Positions 1 through 5,274 of a stretch of 5,633 nt of DNA are shown one piece after another. Position 1 is the first letter of the stretch. Every line of letters starts with the position of its first letter. The DNA is taken from assembly GCA_937921525.1 (NCBI GenBank), contig CAKZUM010000724.1:1-5633 (forward strand). Reading direction: 5' to 3'. Source of the DNA: an uncultured Saprospiraceae bacterium. GTDB taxonomy: Bacteria; Bacteroidota; Bacteroidia; Chitinophagales; Saprospiraceae. The notes beneath the pieces are model-generated. The model searched no databases, was not told where the DNA came from, and was given only the letters and a program-made list of their open reading frames with translations. A program made the position numbers and the translations under genes.

Positions 1-184
1 AGCTACGAAGTAGCTCCGTATTGGATTAGGACACAATTAGTAATAAAAAAAGTCAACGCCTAGATACACGACCTACAAAGATCCAAAAAAAATCCGTGTA
101 GCTACGAAGTAGCTCAGCGTTGAATTATGTCTTATAAGCTGCCTAGTTTTTCTTAAGTTGACGACATTCCACTACAAGTGATCC
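1..184. repeat. Two diverged ~100-bp direct repeat units, each starting with a perfect small palindrome
   Basis: The 15-mer AGCTACGAAGTAGCT (6-bp stem, GAA loop) occurs at 1-15 and again at 100-114. The similarity continues downstream at nearly constant offset: TTGGATTAGGAC at 21-32 against TTGAATTATGTC at 120-131 (9 of 12 identical, offset 99), and ACCTACAAAGATCC at 71-84 against ACTACAAGTGATCC at 171-184 (offset 100, small compensating indels). This suggests two decayed tandem units of about 100 bp. The first unit begins exactly at the window edge, so more units may lie upstream. No protein or RNA gene is visible here. The palindromes could also act as terminators of an unseen upstream gene, but neither is followed by a T-tract. 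Confidence 0.5.
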
Positions 185-327
185 GATGAATAAATTTGTC
201 GCCCCAACTTTGTTATTTTAATTTAATAAGACAATTGAAAATATGAGTATATTTACATATATTTGGTCTTATCCGTAAAAGAATTTTACTTCATCCTTCA
301 AAAGAAAAAAATTAACCTCTGTCAGTC
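185..327. other. Leader region upstream of the persulfide dioxygenase gene
   Basis: This completes the 327-bp gene-free start of the window. It holds the promoter at 235-265, an imperfect inverted repeat just upstream of it (TTGTTATT at 210-217 against AATAAGACAA at 225-234) that could be an operator, and a leader of about 59 nt if transcription starts near 269. The bases before the ATG at 328 are A-rich with no Shine-Dalgarno sequence, as is normal in Bacteroidota. No small ORF or RNA gene was recognised. Confidence 0.4.
235..265 (+). promoter_or_regulatory. Bacteroidota-type promoter of the MBL-rhodanese gene
   Basis: A -33 TTG (235-237) is followed after 20 bp by TATATTTG (258-265), a perfect match to the Bacteroidota -7 consensus TAnnTTTG. 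The inferred start is near 269. The block 235-264 matches 3633-3662, upstream of the Crp-family gene, at 27 of 30 positions, so the two genes are probably co-regulated. The intervening bases contain GTATATTTAC, a small dyad that may be part of an operator. Confidence 0.7.
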
Positions 328-1746
328 ATGAAAGTAGAACAAATTTATACAGGATGTTTAGCACAAGGTGCTTATTATATTGAAAGTAATGGTGAGGCAG
401 CGATTATTGATCCATTAAGAGAAACTGGCCCGTATATAGAAAGAGCAAAAGATAATAGTGTGAAAATTAAATATATTTTCGAGACTCACTTTCATGCAGA
501 TTTTGTTTCTGGTCATCTGGATTTGGCTAAAAAAACAGGTGCACAAATTGTTTATGGACCAAACGCACAAACCGCTTATGAAAAGTATCTGGCAAAAGAT
601 GGTGAAGTTTTCAAAATAGGAAAAGTGACTATTACGGTTTTGCATACTCCTGGCCATACACCAGAAAGTACTACTTATTTATTGAAAGATGAACAAGGAA
701 AACCTTATGCTATTTTTTCTGGTGACACCTTATTTATTGGGGATGTTGGTCGTCCAGATTTAGCACAGAAGAGTGGAGATGTCACAAAAGAAGACTTAGC
801 TGGATGGCTATATGACAGTCTTAGAAATAAGATAATGACTTTACCAGATGAGGTAATTGTTTATCCTGCGCATGGTGCTGGTTCCGCCTGTGGAAAAAAT
901 ATGAGCAGCGAGACTTGGGATACTTTAGGCAATCAAAAGAAAACGAACTATGCGCTTAGGGCAGATATGTCAAAAGCAGAATTTATAAAAGAAGTAACGG
1001 ATGGATTAACACCACCACCAGCCTACTTTTCTCTAAATGCCCAGCTGAATAAAAAAGGCTATGGTAGCATAGATGCAGTAATGAAGAAAGGAACTAAAGC
1101 CTTATCACCAAGAGCTTTTGAAGCAGCTGCTAATGAAACGGAAGCACTCATTTTAGATGTTAGAAGTAAACAGGAATTCGTCAAGGGTTTCATTCCAAAT
1201 TCTATCTTTATTGGACTAGATGGTAGTTTTGCTCCATGGGTAGGCGCACTAATTGCTGATATGAATCAGCCAATTTTAATTGTTGCCCCTAAAAGGAAAA
1301 ACAAAGAAACCGTCAAGCGGCTAGCAAGAGTCGGATATGATAACTCTATTGGGTATTTGAAAGGAGGATTTGAGGCATGGAAGCAAGCTGGAAAAGAAAT
1401 TGATACGATTGAAACGATTGATGTGGATTCATTTGAAAAAATATATAAGCAGCGACCAAATATTTCTGTTTTGGATGTACGTAAACCGAGTGAGTGGGAA
1501 GCAGCACAGGTCGAGAATGCCCAAAATTTTCCACTAGACTTCATCAATAAGCACATGGATGAAGTCGATAAAACAACTACGTACTATATGCACTGTCGAA
1601 GTGGGTATCGGTCCACCGTTGCTGCCTCAATTTTAAAAGCTAGAGGATTTGAAAACATGATAAATGTTCAAGGTAAGTTTGATGATATTGTTACCTCGAG
1701 TGTTCCTACTACTGCTTTTGTATGTCCGACTACATTAGCGAAATGA
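328..1746 (+). CDS. MBL-fold / double-rhodanese persulfide dioxygenase-sulfurtransferase (CstB-like)
   Basis: The 472-residue protein has an ETHE1-type metallo-beta-lactamase domain (about 1-240) and two rhodanese domains (about 255-355 and 365-455). Metal-site motifs are visible: THFHAD with H54, H56 and D58, H63, TPGH (H110), SGDTLF (D133) and PAHG (H182). By family analogy H54, H110 and D133 are the mononuclear iron ligands. The second rhodanese keeps the active loop HCRSGYR with C423. The first has lost its cysteine (VAPKRKN at about 319-325), so it is a pseudo-rhodanese. The order MBL, pseudo-rhodanese, rhodanese is that of CstB, which oxidises persulfides to sulfite and transfers sulfane sulfur to give thiosulfate. 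No signal peptide is present, so it should be cytoplasmic. The start at 328 gives the usual N-terminus (MKVEQIYTGC). It is transcribed alone and is convergent with the esterase. The family is sure; exact products are inferred. Confidence 0.9.
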   Translation: MKVEQIYTGCLAQGAYYIESNGEAAIIDPLRETGPYIERAKDNSVKIKYIFETHFHADFVSGHLDLAKKTGAQIVYGPNAQTAYEKYLAKDGEVFKIGKVTITVLHTPGHTPESTTYLLKDEQGKPYAIFSGDTLFIGDVGRPDLAQKSGDVTKEDLAGWLYDSLRNKIMTLPDEVIVYPAHGAGSACGKNMSSETWDTLGNQKKTNYALRADMSKAEFIKEVTDGLTPPPAYFSLNAQLNKKGYGSIDAVMKKGTKALSPRAFEAAANETEALILDVRSKQEFVKGFIPNSIFIGLDGSFAPWVGALIADMNQPILIVAPKRKNKETVKRLARVGYDNSIGYLKGGFEAWKQAGKEIDTIETIDVDSFEKIYKQRPNISVLDVRKPSEWEAAQVENAQNFPLDFINKHMDEVDKTTTYYMHCRSGYRSTVAASILKARGFENMINVQGKFDDIVTSSVPTTAFVCPTTLAK

Positions 1747-1761
1747 GGTAAGTAGGAACAC
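1692..1761. repeat. Two interlocked perfect inverted repeats over the 3' end of the dioxygenase gene
   Basis: GTGTTCCTACT (1700-1710) is perfectly complementary to AGTAGGAACAC (1751-1761), an 11-bp stem with a 40-nt loop that includes the stop codon. TACCTC (1692-1697) is also perfectly complementary to GAGGTA (1745-1750). The order of arms means that forming both would give a pseudoknot. The 26-bp space between the convergent genes also offers CAAAGG (1761-1766) against CCTTTG (1779-1784). None is followed by a clear T-tract, so a bidirectional terminator or mRNA 3'-end stabiliser is possible but not shown. Confidence 0.4.
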
Positions 1762-1772
1762 AAAGGTCTATA

Positions 1773-3113
1773 CTATTTCCTTTGCGCTGCCAACCATTCC
1801 ATCAGCGTCACATCTTTGCCATTCATTTGAACCCGCTTGCCATCATAATCCAACGTACTATGATTAGCATGAGAGTAAATCCAAGAGAAATGCCCTAAAT
1901 AATGATAGTTGTCTCCACCAAAGAAACCCGTAATATCTACCACGTGATCATAGTTAGAAAAGTGAACATTTTTAGCACCAGCCGCCATTAATCTTTTATA
2001 AACAGGTTCGACCGTTTCTTCTGCCTTTGTGACTGGATCATCCTTGGAATGAATAAACCAAATAGGAATATCTTTGATCGTTTCAAGTTGCGTATCCGTA
2101 ATGTGCTTGGTATGATAAGCCAAAGCACTAGGGAAAGCCGCCGCAAAATAGTCTGGATTTAAAAGTAATAATTTTAGACTCATATATCCACCATTGGAAC
2201 AGCCACCGACATAAATTCTATCTGTATCAATATTAGGATGCTCGGCTACATAAGCTTTAATTAGGGCCATTAAGGATTCATTATACCTATCATTCACTTC
2301 TCCACGAGTATATTCTCCTTTTCCATTATCCATCCAGAATGTAGGACTTTGAGGCACTAATACATACGCCCCTCCAAAATAAGCTTGCATTTCAGGAGAC
2401 GCATAGTTGGCAGCTCGATTGGCCATTAAAGGAACAGAAGGGTCTATTCCGCCTTCTCCTCCGCCATGTAACCAAATAATTAAAGGGCTTTTTTCATTTT
2501 GATTTGTTGGTCTAAAATCAGCAAAAGTTAGGGTAATTTCCGCATTATAAACAAATTTTCCTTTAAGATTAAAGGAATCAACAAGAGGACGAATTCGATC
2601 TTTTTCTATATCCCAAACTTGATTAGAGGAGGTATCTTTTATGGTCATACGATAATCTGTCCACACATTTCCACCACATGCAGGGAGGTATTGCATCGGC
2701 GAGCTGATCTGCCTATTTGGAGCCACTAATAAGACTAGAGAGATATGTTTCCCCTCGTCCACCTTATTCCCTTGTTCATCAGAAATATAAGCGTATAAAA
2801 TAGTCCGTTCTCCACTTGTGGTTTCTTTTTCCTCACCCATACATTGCGCTTTCTTTTGCACGGTAATGGTATAGTCCTCCATTTGCACACTAGACAGGGA
2901 CTCCTCTAAATGTAGTATTACTTTACTCGCCCCTGGTCCCCAGTCATACCCTTCTACTACCAAGGTGTAAGTTCCTGAGTTTTGTTTAACTTGATTTTCT
3001 TGATTTTCTTGATTTTCTGCCATTTTAATTATGGTAGTTGCCTCACTAGGAATAGGAATCGTTTGGCAAGAAAGAAATAATGGGATAATAAAAAGTAGGA
3101 AATACTTTTTCAT
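1773..3113 (-). CDS. Lipoprotein esterase / prolyl-oligopeptidase-like alpha/beta hydrolase with Ig-like N-terminal domain
   Basis: A 446-residue protein if started at 3113. This start gives a clean lipoprotein signal (MKKYFLLFIIPLFLSC, lipid-modified Cys16). An in-frame ATG at 3221 would add 36 residues ahead of the signal and is unlikely. A polar linker with three ENQ repeats (about 34-42) leads to a beta-rich domain (about 45-165) resembling the Ig-like domain of EstA-type esterases, where WGPGASKVILHL is typical. The hydrolase domain has the oxyanion segment WLHGGGEGG (about 214-222), nucleophile motif GGCSNGG (Ser306), HSKDDPV (probably Asp359) and GHFSWIY (His408), so the triad looks complete. 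It probably cleaves esters of an unknown extracellular or periplasmic substrate. From memory its closest relatives are common in Bacillota, so transfer is possible. No convincing promoter was found upstream. It has no obvious link to the sulfur genes around it. Confidence 0.85.
   Translation of the reverse strand: MKKYFLLFIIPLFLSCQTIPIPSEATTIIKMAENQENQENQVKQNSGTYTLVVEGYDWGPGASKVILHLEESLSSVQMEDYTITVQKKAQCMGEEKETTSGERTILYAYISDEQGNKVDEGKHISLVLLVAPNRQISSPMQYLPACGGNVWTDYRMTIKDTSSNQVWDIEKDRIRPLVDSFNLKGKFVYNAEITLTFADFRPTNQNEKSPLIIWLHGGGEGGIDPSVPLMANRAANYASPEMQAYFGGAYVLVPQSPTFWMDNGKGEYTRGEVNDRYNESLMALIKAYVAEHPNIDTDRIYVGGCSNGGYMSLKLLLLNPDYFAAAFPSALAYHTKHITDTQLETIKDIPIWFIHSKDDPVTKAEETVEPVYKRLMAAGAKNVHFSNYDHVVDITGFFGGDNYHYLGHFSWIYSHANHSTLDYDGKRVQMNGKDVTLMEWLAAQRK
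2991..3017 (-). repeat. Three tandem copies of a 9-bp unit in the lipoprotein linker
   Basis: TTGATTTTC is repeated three times exactly on the + strand, giving three Glu-Asn-Gln tripeptides in the esterase just after its lipid anchor. The unit is a multiple of three, so copy-number change would alter only linker length between the membrane anchor and the Ig-like domain. Confidence 0.85.
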
Positions 3114-3259
3114 TTTAAGGAGTGTTTTGTTTTTACTTAGAAGTTGTTTAAGAATGTATTCTGCAATCAAAGAGAATGTATAAATCAGGGCGAACGAAAA
3201 GTTATTTTTATAATATATCAATAATATATCATTTATGAAAGCAAAGTCTTCTTGATAGT

Positions 3260-3308
3260 AAAGACAAGGCTGTGCCTTGTGTTTACAATAATTTAAGGCT
3301 ATGTCTTT
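3260..3308. repeat. Nested inverted repeat with alternative stems
   Basis: The inner stem is ACAAGGC (3264-3270), loop TGT, GCCTTGT (3274-3280), perfect over 7 bp. The outer arms are AAAGACA (3260-3266) and TGTCTTT (3302-3308), also perfect over 7 bp. The two stems share the bases 3264-3266, so they compete, and a second AAGGC lies just inside the outer right arm. The right arm runs into TTTTTATTT, which gives a terminator-like look on the + strand, though no + strand gene precedes it. On the minus strand it would lie well upstream of the esterase start. Confidence 0.45.
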
Positions 3309-3380
3309 TTATTTCAACGATTTACATATTGTTATTTTTATTTTTCGTATGCCCTAATTACGCTATTAGACGCTTTAGCA

Positions 3381-3477
3381 AATTGAGAATTAAAAATTAA
3401 AAATTGAGACCGCGTACGTTTATAATTAATGAAATTTTGTTATTTTTTGAACGAAATACGTCTCTACTCTCTCTTCT
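3381..3477. repeat. Heptamer-repeat/palindrome element, decayed copy A
   Basis: Four heptamers (AATTGAG, AATTAAA, AATTAAA, AATTGAG) fill 3381-3408 and lead into an imperfect palindrome whose arms include GAGAC (3406-3410) against GTCTC (3460-3464) and CGTT (3417-3420) against AACG. The core 3417-3465 aligns with 5157-5202 of the second copy at about 36 of 49 columns, including CGTTT, AATGAAA, ATTTTT, AACG, AATAC and TCTCT blocks in the same order. A pyrimidine-rich tail follows (to about 3477). It appears to be an older, mutated copy of the element between the transporter genes. Confidence 0.55.
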
Positions 3478-3632
3478 AAACAATGTCCAGTAGTGAATTA
3501 TCTGAAAGGTCGGCTTTTTCCTTATTATAGAGTAATTTATGAATTCTTATTTTATGAAATATTTTTATTTGTGCCTTATTATGCTATGTAATCTCCTCGA
3601 AATTTACACCTTTTCTAAAGTCATTAATTTAC

Positions 3633-3663
3633 TTGAAAATATGAAGATATTTACATACATTTA
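3633..3663 (+). promoter_or_regulatory. Promoter of the Crp-family regulator gene, near-duplicate of the dioxygenase promoter
   Basis: TTG (3633-3635) and TACATTTA (3656-3663) stand at the same 20-bp spacing as in the promoter at 235-265. The -7 box differs from TAnnTTTG only in its last base. The 30-bp block differs from the other copy at three positions. The inferred start, near 3667, leaves a leader of only about 14 nt before the ATG at 3681. A shared regulator is likely, possibly the product of this gene (autoregulation), but that is inference. Confidence 0.6.
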
Positions 3664-3680
3664 ATTTTTAAATAAATTCT

Positions 3681-4334
3681 ATGTCCTTACCATCAGAAAA
3701 AATTCAAAAAATACTACATCAAAATTTCCCTCAAATAACTGAAAAGGGATTACAGGAAGAGATTGCTATTATCGGTAAATTGATGGATTTCGAGGCAGGA
3801 GAATTAATTATGGATTACGGTAGCTATGTAAGAATGGTGCCGCTTATCGTGAAAGGTTGTATCAAAGTCTCCAGAGAAGATAGCGAAGAAGGAAAAGAAT
3901 TGTTATTGTATTTGTTGAATGCAGGAGATACCTGTTCCATGTCTTTTACCTGTTGTATGTTGGATAAAAAAAGTGCGATTAGAACGGAAGCACTAGAAGC
4001 AACCACCATCATAGGCATTCCTTTAAAATATGTAGATAGCTGGATGACTAAATACCAGAGTTGGAAAAATTTTGTGATGATGTCTTATGATAATCGCTTA
4101 CTTGAAATGGTCAAAGTAATAGATTCTATAGCCTTCAAAGGTTTAGATAAGCGTATGGAGCAATATTTAAAGGCAATAACGGAATCCACAGGGAATACCA
4201 CCATCTCGATGACCCACCAACAAATGGCAGATGATTTGAATGTTTCAAGAGAAGCTGTTTCTCGATTATTAAAAAAATTAGAACAGATAAACCTTGTGAG
4301 GTTAGGCAGAAATCAAATCACTCTTTTAGGGTAA
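3681..4334 (+). CDS. Crp/Fnr-family transcription regulator with a cysteine-bearing, degenerate nucleotide-binding site
   Basis: The 217-residue protein has a cyclic-nucleotide-binding-like beta-barrel (about 25-115), a dimer helix (about 118-150) and a Crp-type winged HTH (about 153-215) with recognition helix VSREAVSRLLKK. R190, E191 and R195 align with E. coli CRP R180, E181 and R185, which read TGTGA; S194 is FNR-like. An ungapped alignment from GD (82-83) places S86-M87 where CRP has the Gly71-Glu72 of its phosphate cassette and K97 in place of Arg82, so cAMP binding is unlikely. C85, C91 and C92 lie in this segment (C-SMSFT-CC), with C60 elsewhere. There is no N-terminal FNR-type iron-sulfur cysteine cluster. 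Between sulfur genes, it is a plausible sensor of persulfide or redox state, which is inference. Family assignment is firm. Confidence 0.9.
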   Translation: MSLPSEKIQKILHQNFPQITEKGLQEEIAIIGKLMDFEAGELIMDYGSYVRMVPLIVKGCIKVSREDSEEGKELLLYLLNAGDTCSMSFTCCMLDKKSAIRTEALEATTIIGIPLKYVDSWMTKYQSWKNFVMMSYDNRLLEMVKVIDSIAFKGLDKRMEQYLKAITESTGNTTISMTHQQMADDLNVSREAVSRLLKKLEQINLVRLGRNQITLLG

Positions 4335-4444
4335 AAGTTTATATGTCCGCTTCACTATCAACGTCATAAATCTGGCATCTAGCAGTTCCGTTAGCTTGAA
4401 ATGATCTGACTTCTATAAAAATAATCCACTTTTTAAAAACATCC

Positions 4445-4460
4445 TGTGACATACATCACA
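4445..4460 (+). promoter_or_regulatory. Perfect CRP-type operator TGTGA-N6-TCACA
   Basis: TGTGACATACATCACA is a perfect palindrome in its two 5-bp half-sites with the canonical 6-bp spacer. It is 66 bp upstream of the transporter ATG and downstream of the Crp-family gene whose recognition helix has the three CRP contact residues. Its centre (4452.5) lies about 40-41 bp before the start inferred from the -7 box at 4482-4489, the class II activator position. Another Crp homologue elsewhere in the genome could be the real ligand. Confidence 0.7.
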
Positions 4461-4481
4461 AACTAAGCTATCAATGCCCTA

Positions 4482-4489
4482 TATCTTTG
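4482..4489 (+). promoter_or_regulatory. -7 promoter element of the split transporter operon
   Basis: TATCTTTG matches TAnnTTTG perfectly, giving an inferred start near 4493 and a 34-nt leader. No TTG stands 19-21 bp upstream; that place is next to the CRP-type box. A good -7 without a -33 is consistent with an activator-dependent promoter. Confidence 0.55.
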
Positions 4490-4526
4490 TCTTATTATTA
4501 AGGTCGTTTAAAATAGCATTAAAAAG

Positions 4527-5111
4527 ATGGAAGAATTTATAGCATTGTTGAGCCAGCCCTGGCATTGGGCCATTTCAGGGGCAGCGATCGTTGGGGTTAT
4601 GTTTTTGTTACTTTGGTTCGGCGGAGAATTTGGCGTTTCCGGTAATCTAAGAACGATTTGTGCGGCAAGTGGCGCAGGCAATCATTGCGATTTTTTTGAT
4701 TTTAAATGGAAAGATCAAATATGGAATTTGGTGTTTATTGCTGGGGCCATTGTCGGTGGGTTCATCGCTATCCATTTTTTAGGTAGTCCGGAACCAGTCC
4801 AAATTGCACCAGCCACCCAAGAGTATTTGCAGACATTAGGTATTCATGTTCCTCAAACCTTAGCAGAAGGAAATGGCTATGTACCAACAGAGATTTTTGC
4901 ACATCCATTTTCTGCATTAAATTTTATGCTATTGACCGTAGGCGGTTTCCTAGTAGGTTTTGGTGCAAGGTATGCAGGGGGATGTACTTCAGGACATGCC
5001 ATAAGTGGGCTATCTAATTTACAGATTCCATCTTTAATAGCCGTCATTGGTTTTTTTATCGGTGGACTCTCTATGGCATGGATTATTTTACCTGCTCTTT
5101 TGAGTATTTGA
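4527..5111 (+). CDS. YeeE/YedE-family membrane protein, first half of a split thiosulfate-type transporter
   Basis: The 194-residue hydrophobic protein has likely membrane segments at about 16-36, 65-87, 128-148 and 167-190. The family signature GARYAGGCTSGHAISG (about 146-161) holds C153, and two further cysteines, C45 and C54, sit near ICAASGAGNHC. In the full-length relative TsuA, conserved cysteines line the thiosulfate path, so C153 is the probable substrate-contacting residue here. It is about half the length of the single-chain transporters; the second half is encoded by the gene starting at 5275. Together they would import thiosulfate or another sulfur species across the inner membrane. 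It starts at 4527 after an A-rich leader. The substrate is inferred from the family. Confidence 0.88.
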   Translation: MEEFIALLSQPWHWAISGAAIVGVMFLLLWFGGEFGVSGNLRTICAASGAGNHCDFFDFKWKDQIWNLVFIAGAIVGGFIAIHFLGSPEPVQIAPATQEYLQTLGIHVPQTLAEGNGYVPTEIFAHPFSALNFMLLTVGGFLVGFGARYAGGCTSGHAISGLSNLQIPSLIAVIGFFIGGLSMAWIILPALLSI

Positions 5112-5114
5112 TAT

Positions 5115-5251
5115 AACCAGAACAGAGAGCAGAGAGCAGAGAGCAGAGATGTATCTCGTTTGTAACAATGAAAAATCCATTTTTGCAACGGAATACATCT
5201 CTGTTCTCTGCTCTCTATTCTCTACTCTACTCTACTCTACTCTACAACCAG
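5115..5251. mobile_element. Palindromic heptamer-repeat element (MITE- or REP-like), copy B, between transporter genes
   Basis: AACCAG occurs at 5115-5120 and 5246-5251, bracketing a 125-bp element like a 6-bp target duplication. Inside are three AGAGAGC heptamers (5124-5144), 24-bp inverted arms 5131-5154 and 5193-5216 with one mismatch (a G-U pair in RNA), an inner CGTT/AACG extension, an AAAAAT-CC-ATTTTT centre (5171-5184), and five TCTAC pentamers at the right end (5221-5245). It carries no gene. Its core resembles the decayed copy at 3381-3477. In the operon mRNA it would form a long hairpin. Whether it moves, and whether AACCAG is a true target duplication, is inference; the outermost ends are not perfect inverted repeats. 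Confidence 0.6.
5221..5245 (+). repeat. Pentanucleotide microsatellite TCTAC x5
   Basis: Five exact tandem copies of TCTAC end just before the right AACCAG. It forms the right end of the palindromic element and lies 29 bp before the next start codon, so its length could vary the intercistronic spacing by slippage. Confidence 0.9.
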
Positions 5252-5274
5252 TATGGTTTTAAAAAAATAAAAAA

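Larger units (their letters stand above)
3114..3680. other. 567-bp gene-free region between the divergent esterase and regulator genes
   Basis: No ORF with recognisable product lies here. It contains, in order, an AT-rich esterase leader, a nested inverted repeat (3260-3308), four heptamers plus a decayed palindrome (3381-3477), an AT-rich stretch, and the regulator promoter (3633-3663). A weak hairpin GAAAG-GTCGG-CTTTTTC lies near 3504-3520. On the minus strand, AAAAGTTA at 3197-3204 is a one-mismatch -7 box (TAACTTTT) but has no -33 partner at proper distance. A long gene-free region carrying several inverted repeats is consistent with a landing site for small repeat elements. Confidence 0.5.

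Noticed and set aside
1..184. CRISPR array from the spaced AGCTACGAAGTAGCT copies
   Set aside because: Only two copies, a 15-bp repeat, an ~84-bp interval that is itself related between units, and no cas gene.
415..657. Antisense open frame inside the dioxygenase gene
   Set aside because: It overlaps the metal-binding coding region entirely, has no recognisable domain and no promoter or leader.
1266..1556. Antisense open frames (also 1346-1534) inside the rhodanese region
   Set aside because: They are shadows of a clearly conserved coding sequence; no family resemblance.
3114..3221. A 36-residue N-terminal extension of the esterase from the ATG at 3221
   Set aside because: It would bury the lipoprotein signal MKKYFLLFIIPLFLSC internally; the extension is low-complexity translation of AT-rich intergenic DNA.
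3504..3520. Terminator-like hairpin GAAAG-GTCGG-CTTTTTC
   Set aside because: Short stem, and no + strand gene upstream whose transcript would need ending there.
3824..4018. Antisense open frame inside the regulator gene
   Set aside because: Fully contained in the conserved Crp domain and unlike any known protein.
4877..5188. Antisense open frame over the end of the first transporter gene and the palindrome
   Set aside because: Its sequence derives from the transporter signature and the repeat element, with no independent coding evidence.
5246..5262. Terminator AACC-AGTAT-GGTT followed by T's just before the last gene
   Set aside because: The stem is only 4 bp and the T run is short before turning to A's; too weak to call.
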